Assembly: GCA_037074765.1 (NCBI GenBank)
Contig: JBAMDO010000017.1
Span: 186,001-250,000, forward strand
Length of the DNA: 64,000 nt
Origin: Mansonella perstans
Lineage: Eukaryota; Nematoda; Chromadorea; Rhabditida; Onchocercidae
Reading direction: 5' to 3'
A program made the position numbers and the translations under genes. Every line of letters starts with the position of its first letter. The stretch's first letter is position 1. The notes under the pieces are model-generated. The model ran no database searches. It was given only the letters and a program-made list of their open reading frames with translations, and was not told the DNA's origin. Below are positions 62,001 through 64,000 of the stretch, in pieces.

Positions 62001-63100
62001 TCAAAAATTAGAATTCTGATGGATATAAAAGATATTATAATAAATAAATGGCAATTTAAATCAATGTAATTGCATTAATCGGTCTGTTGCAGTAATTGAT
62101 GAGGTTACTCGCTCTTTTTAAAACTTTCTTTAGTCAAAAATTATAAAATTCTTTATTTTATTCATATTTTGAAGCTATATTATGCTTGAGATAGCATATA
62201 TTACAACATTTAATATCACTCTATTAATCATTGTAAAAAATTTGTGTAATTTGATATGCATTCCAATGAATTCTGACTGATCATTAAAGATAATGTAAGA
62301 CTTAAATTTCTCCATTGATGGAAATTTATCAAGATCGAATGGTTCTGTCATGTCTTTTTTGCTCATATCACTAATTATGGCAGGACTTTAGTTATTAACG
62401 AAAAAGAAAAAAAAAAAAACGAGCAAAAGACGAATAATTTATCTGAGAAATCCCAGGGATGCATTGTTTTTTGGGTGTTTCTGTTATTCTTCGAGTTTAC
62501 ACATTCCTAACATCTCTTAGCAAAAGAGCGACTTTGTGTTACTTAGAAACGAGAAAATGTTATTAAAAGTATTACCCAAATCTGAAAATGTGTGGAAATT
62601 TCCGCAAATTGCTATTTACTATTATTTCAAATGACTTTAGGATTAAATTCATCTACCTGTTTTTAACCTTTTTTTTTTTGAAATTACTACAAGTTTTAAT
62701 TGTTTGGAAGGTAAATTCATGAGAAATTTTTCTTGAAATAATTTAAATAAATTGATTCATTAAAGATGAAAGATGACAATATCAAAATGATCATTGTTTC
62801 ATATTTTTCCCTTGTATCACCTTAATTTTTTCAAATCGATGAGGACAGAATTATCTCCTAGAACTCTTTATTAACTGTACGAATAAACATTTATTTGTTT
62901 ATTTGCTATTTTATTAAACAATATCTGTGTTAATATCTTGACCTCTTCAGAATCCAATGACATCTGAAACAGAAAGCATTGAAAATAGATCGATAGATGA
63001 GACTAACACAGACAGGAAGGCTTGTTGATTACATATCTTGTACCGTTTTCTTGAGGACTGTTTAGGCTATCATATACCAGTAATTATTGATTTCACTTTA
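59100..63100. other. Gene-poor AT-rich interval
   Basis: Four kilobases in which I see no exon with good borders, apart from the possible MPFIPSNEP piece near 59800 and a possible first exon of the transporter near 62957. Small ORFs have noise-like composition. Confidence 0.45.
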
Positions 63101-63146
63101 ATGATATGTTTGCTCTACATTGTAATATGTAACTAACAAATTTCAG

Positions 63147-63746
63147 CATCAGCTAATCAGCACTGGTGACACCACTGAAAATCCAGATCTGCGTGAAGTT
63201 ATTTTTAATTAACATTTTGCACTAATGAGCCATATAAGCAAATATAAAGCGGTGTTTAAGCCTTTATTTCCCATTTCTATAAAAAACTTCCAATAATTTT
63301 AGGCAACTTCAGTTTTTCCTTGTTAGAGTAATAAATTTTCATTATACAGCAGATTCTATTAGAGGATTGGTTTTCAAACATAGTTAAGCATTTGAATGTT
63401 TTCCATGAATAAATAAATTTTGTAACAGCAATTGTCAGTATATCTTTCAAATAATTTAATAAAGCAAGTTGGATGAGATTAATTAATAATGAACTGAAGA
63501 TTTTCTGCACTTAAATTACACATTAATATCCTTGGCTATGTGCCGAAGAATTTCGAAAAGCAAGACTGAACTGAAACAAAGATACAGAGGTTTTTGAGCT
63601 TTCATGTCAAAATTTCCAGATCAAATCTGGAACAAATTCAGTCGAAAATGAGGAAGGAATTAACTGGTTCACAGCTTCGATGTTCATTCTAGGTGACTTA
63701 GTTGGTGCTGGTGTTGTTGCAATGCCTGTCGCGTTCGCTCAAACAG
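63147..63746 (+). CDS. AAAP-family amino-acid transporter, 5' exons (partial)
   Basis: Exon 63620-63746 encodes EEGINWFTASMFILGDLVG followed by AGVVAMPVAFAQTG, the first transmembrane segment of amino acid/auxin permease (SLC36/SLC38/SLC32-like) proteins, with the family's G-AGVVAMP motif. Exon 63147-63197 (HQLISTGDTTENPDLRE) joins it at phase 0 and would be the acidic cytosolic N-tail. A start exon may be at 62957 (MTSETESIENRSIDETNTD), but its donor phase does not fit. The rest of the gene is beyond the right edge. The substrate cannot be told from this part. Confidence 0.7.
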
Positions 63747-64000
63747 GTTTTCTCAAACTTCATTTCAAAGAATCTGAACTTTATGAACCTTAGTTTAAAC
63801 CAACTTTATTGACTAATTTAAGCCTGAAATACCTTTCAGGAAGTCGAAAATTTCCCAAATTGCTTTTTTGGTCTCTGTGAATAATTTGTTCCTACTTTTG
63901 TTGATAATTGAAAAAAATTAATATTTTTTTTTGCAAATATTTGCTAATTTGTAATTGTCACAAGAATTTTGCATTGGGAATATACAACCCAATAGAGCAG

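Overview
The window is eukaryotic nuclear DNA, strongly AT-rich, with small coding exons (about 30-300 bp) separated by GT-AG introns whose acceptors are mostly T-rich followed by CAG or TAG. Intron style, compactness and gene content (CPG4-like and lustrin-type cysteine domains, an MBLAC1/SWIP-10-like protein, a meiotic HORMA protein) point to a nematode, plausibly a parasitic clade III (filarial-like) species; the species is inference. Simple long ORFs are poor guides here. I rebuilt gene models by hand from splice sites, reading-frame phase and remembered homologues.

Layout from left to right. 0-2.5 kb: N-terminal exons of a RalGAP beta subunit (minus, gene runs off the left edge). 4.2-7.1 kb: a well-spliced minus-strand gene I cannot name. 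7.1-9.6 kb: CA microsatellites and a 33-bp minisatellite. 9.6-10.3 kb: a possible GT92-type exon. 11.1-15.8 kb: a minus-strand gene joining a lustrin-like cysteine-rich module to a metallo-beta-lactamase fold that has lost most metal ligands. 12.37-12.6 kb: a possible plus-strand VWA-like exon inside one of its introns. 16.7-20.1 kb: scattered exons of an unidentified minus-strand gene. 22.7-26.2 kb: a complete plus-strand gene in 8 tiny exons for a secreted, 13-cysteine, probably GPI-anchored CPG4-like protein. 26.3-29.2 kb: mitochondrial malonyl-CoA:ACP transacylase (MCAT, minus, complete, 9 exons). 30.2-33.6 kb: ADP-dependent glucokinase (ADPGK, minus, complete, 11 exons) with an altered catalytic motif. 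35.5-40.1 kb: HORMA-domain meiotic axis protein (minus). 43.1-56.7 kb: RNA polymerase I largest subunit (POLR1A, minus, complete, 33 exons, 1743 codons). 57.0-57.3 kb: 48-bp tandem repeat just upstream of POLR1A. 58.2-59.1 kb: exons of an unidentified protein. 59.1-63.1 kb: gene-poor. 63.1-64 kb: first recognisable exons of an AAAP amino-acid transporter (plus, runs off the right edge).

There is no obvious single pathway. Several genes are co-oriented on the minus strand (POLR1A, HORMA, ADPGK, MCAT), with roughly 1-3 kb between neighbours. The points most worth a second look are the two candidate pseudoenzymes (MBL fold and ADPGK), the hidden CPG4-like gene, a possible poison exon in POLR1A, two GC-AG introns supported by reading-frame phase, and exon-derived duplications inside introns of the HORMA gene.
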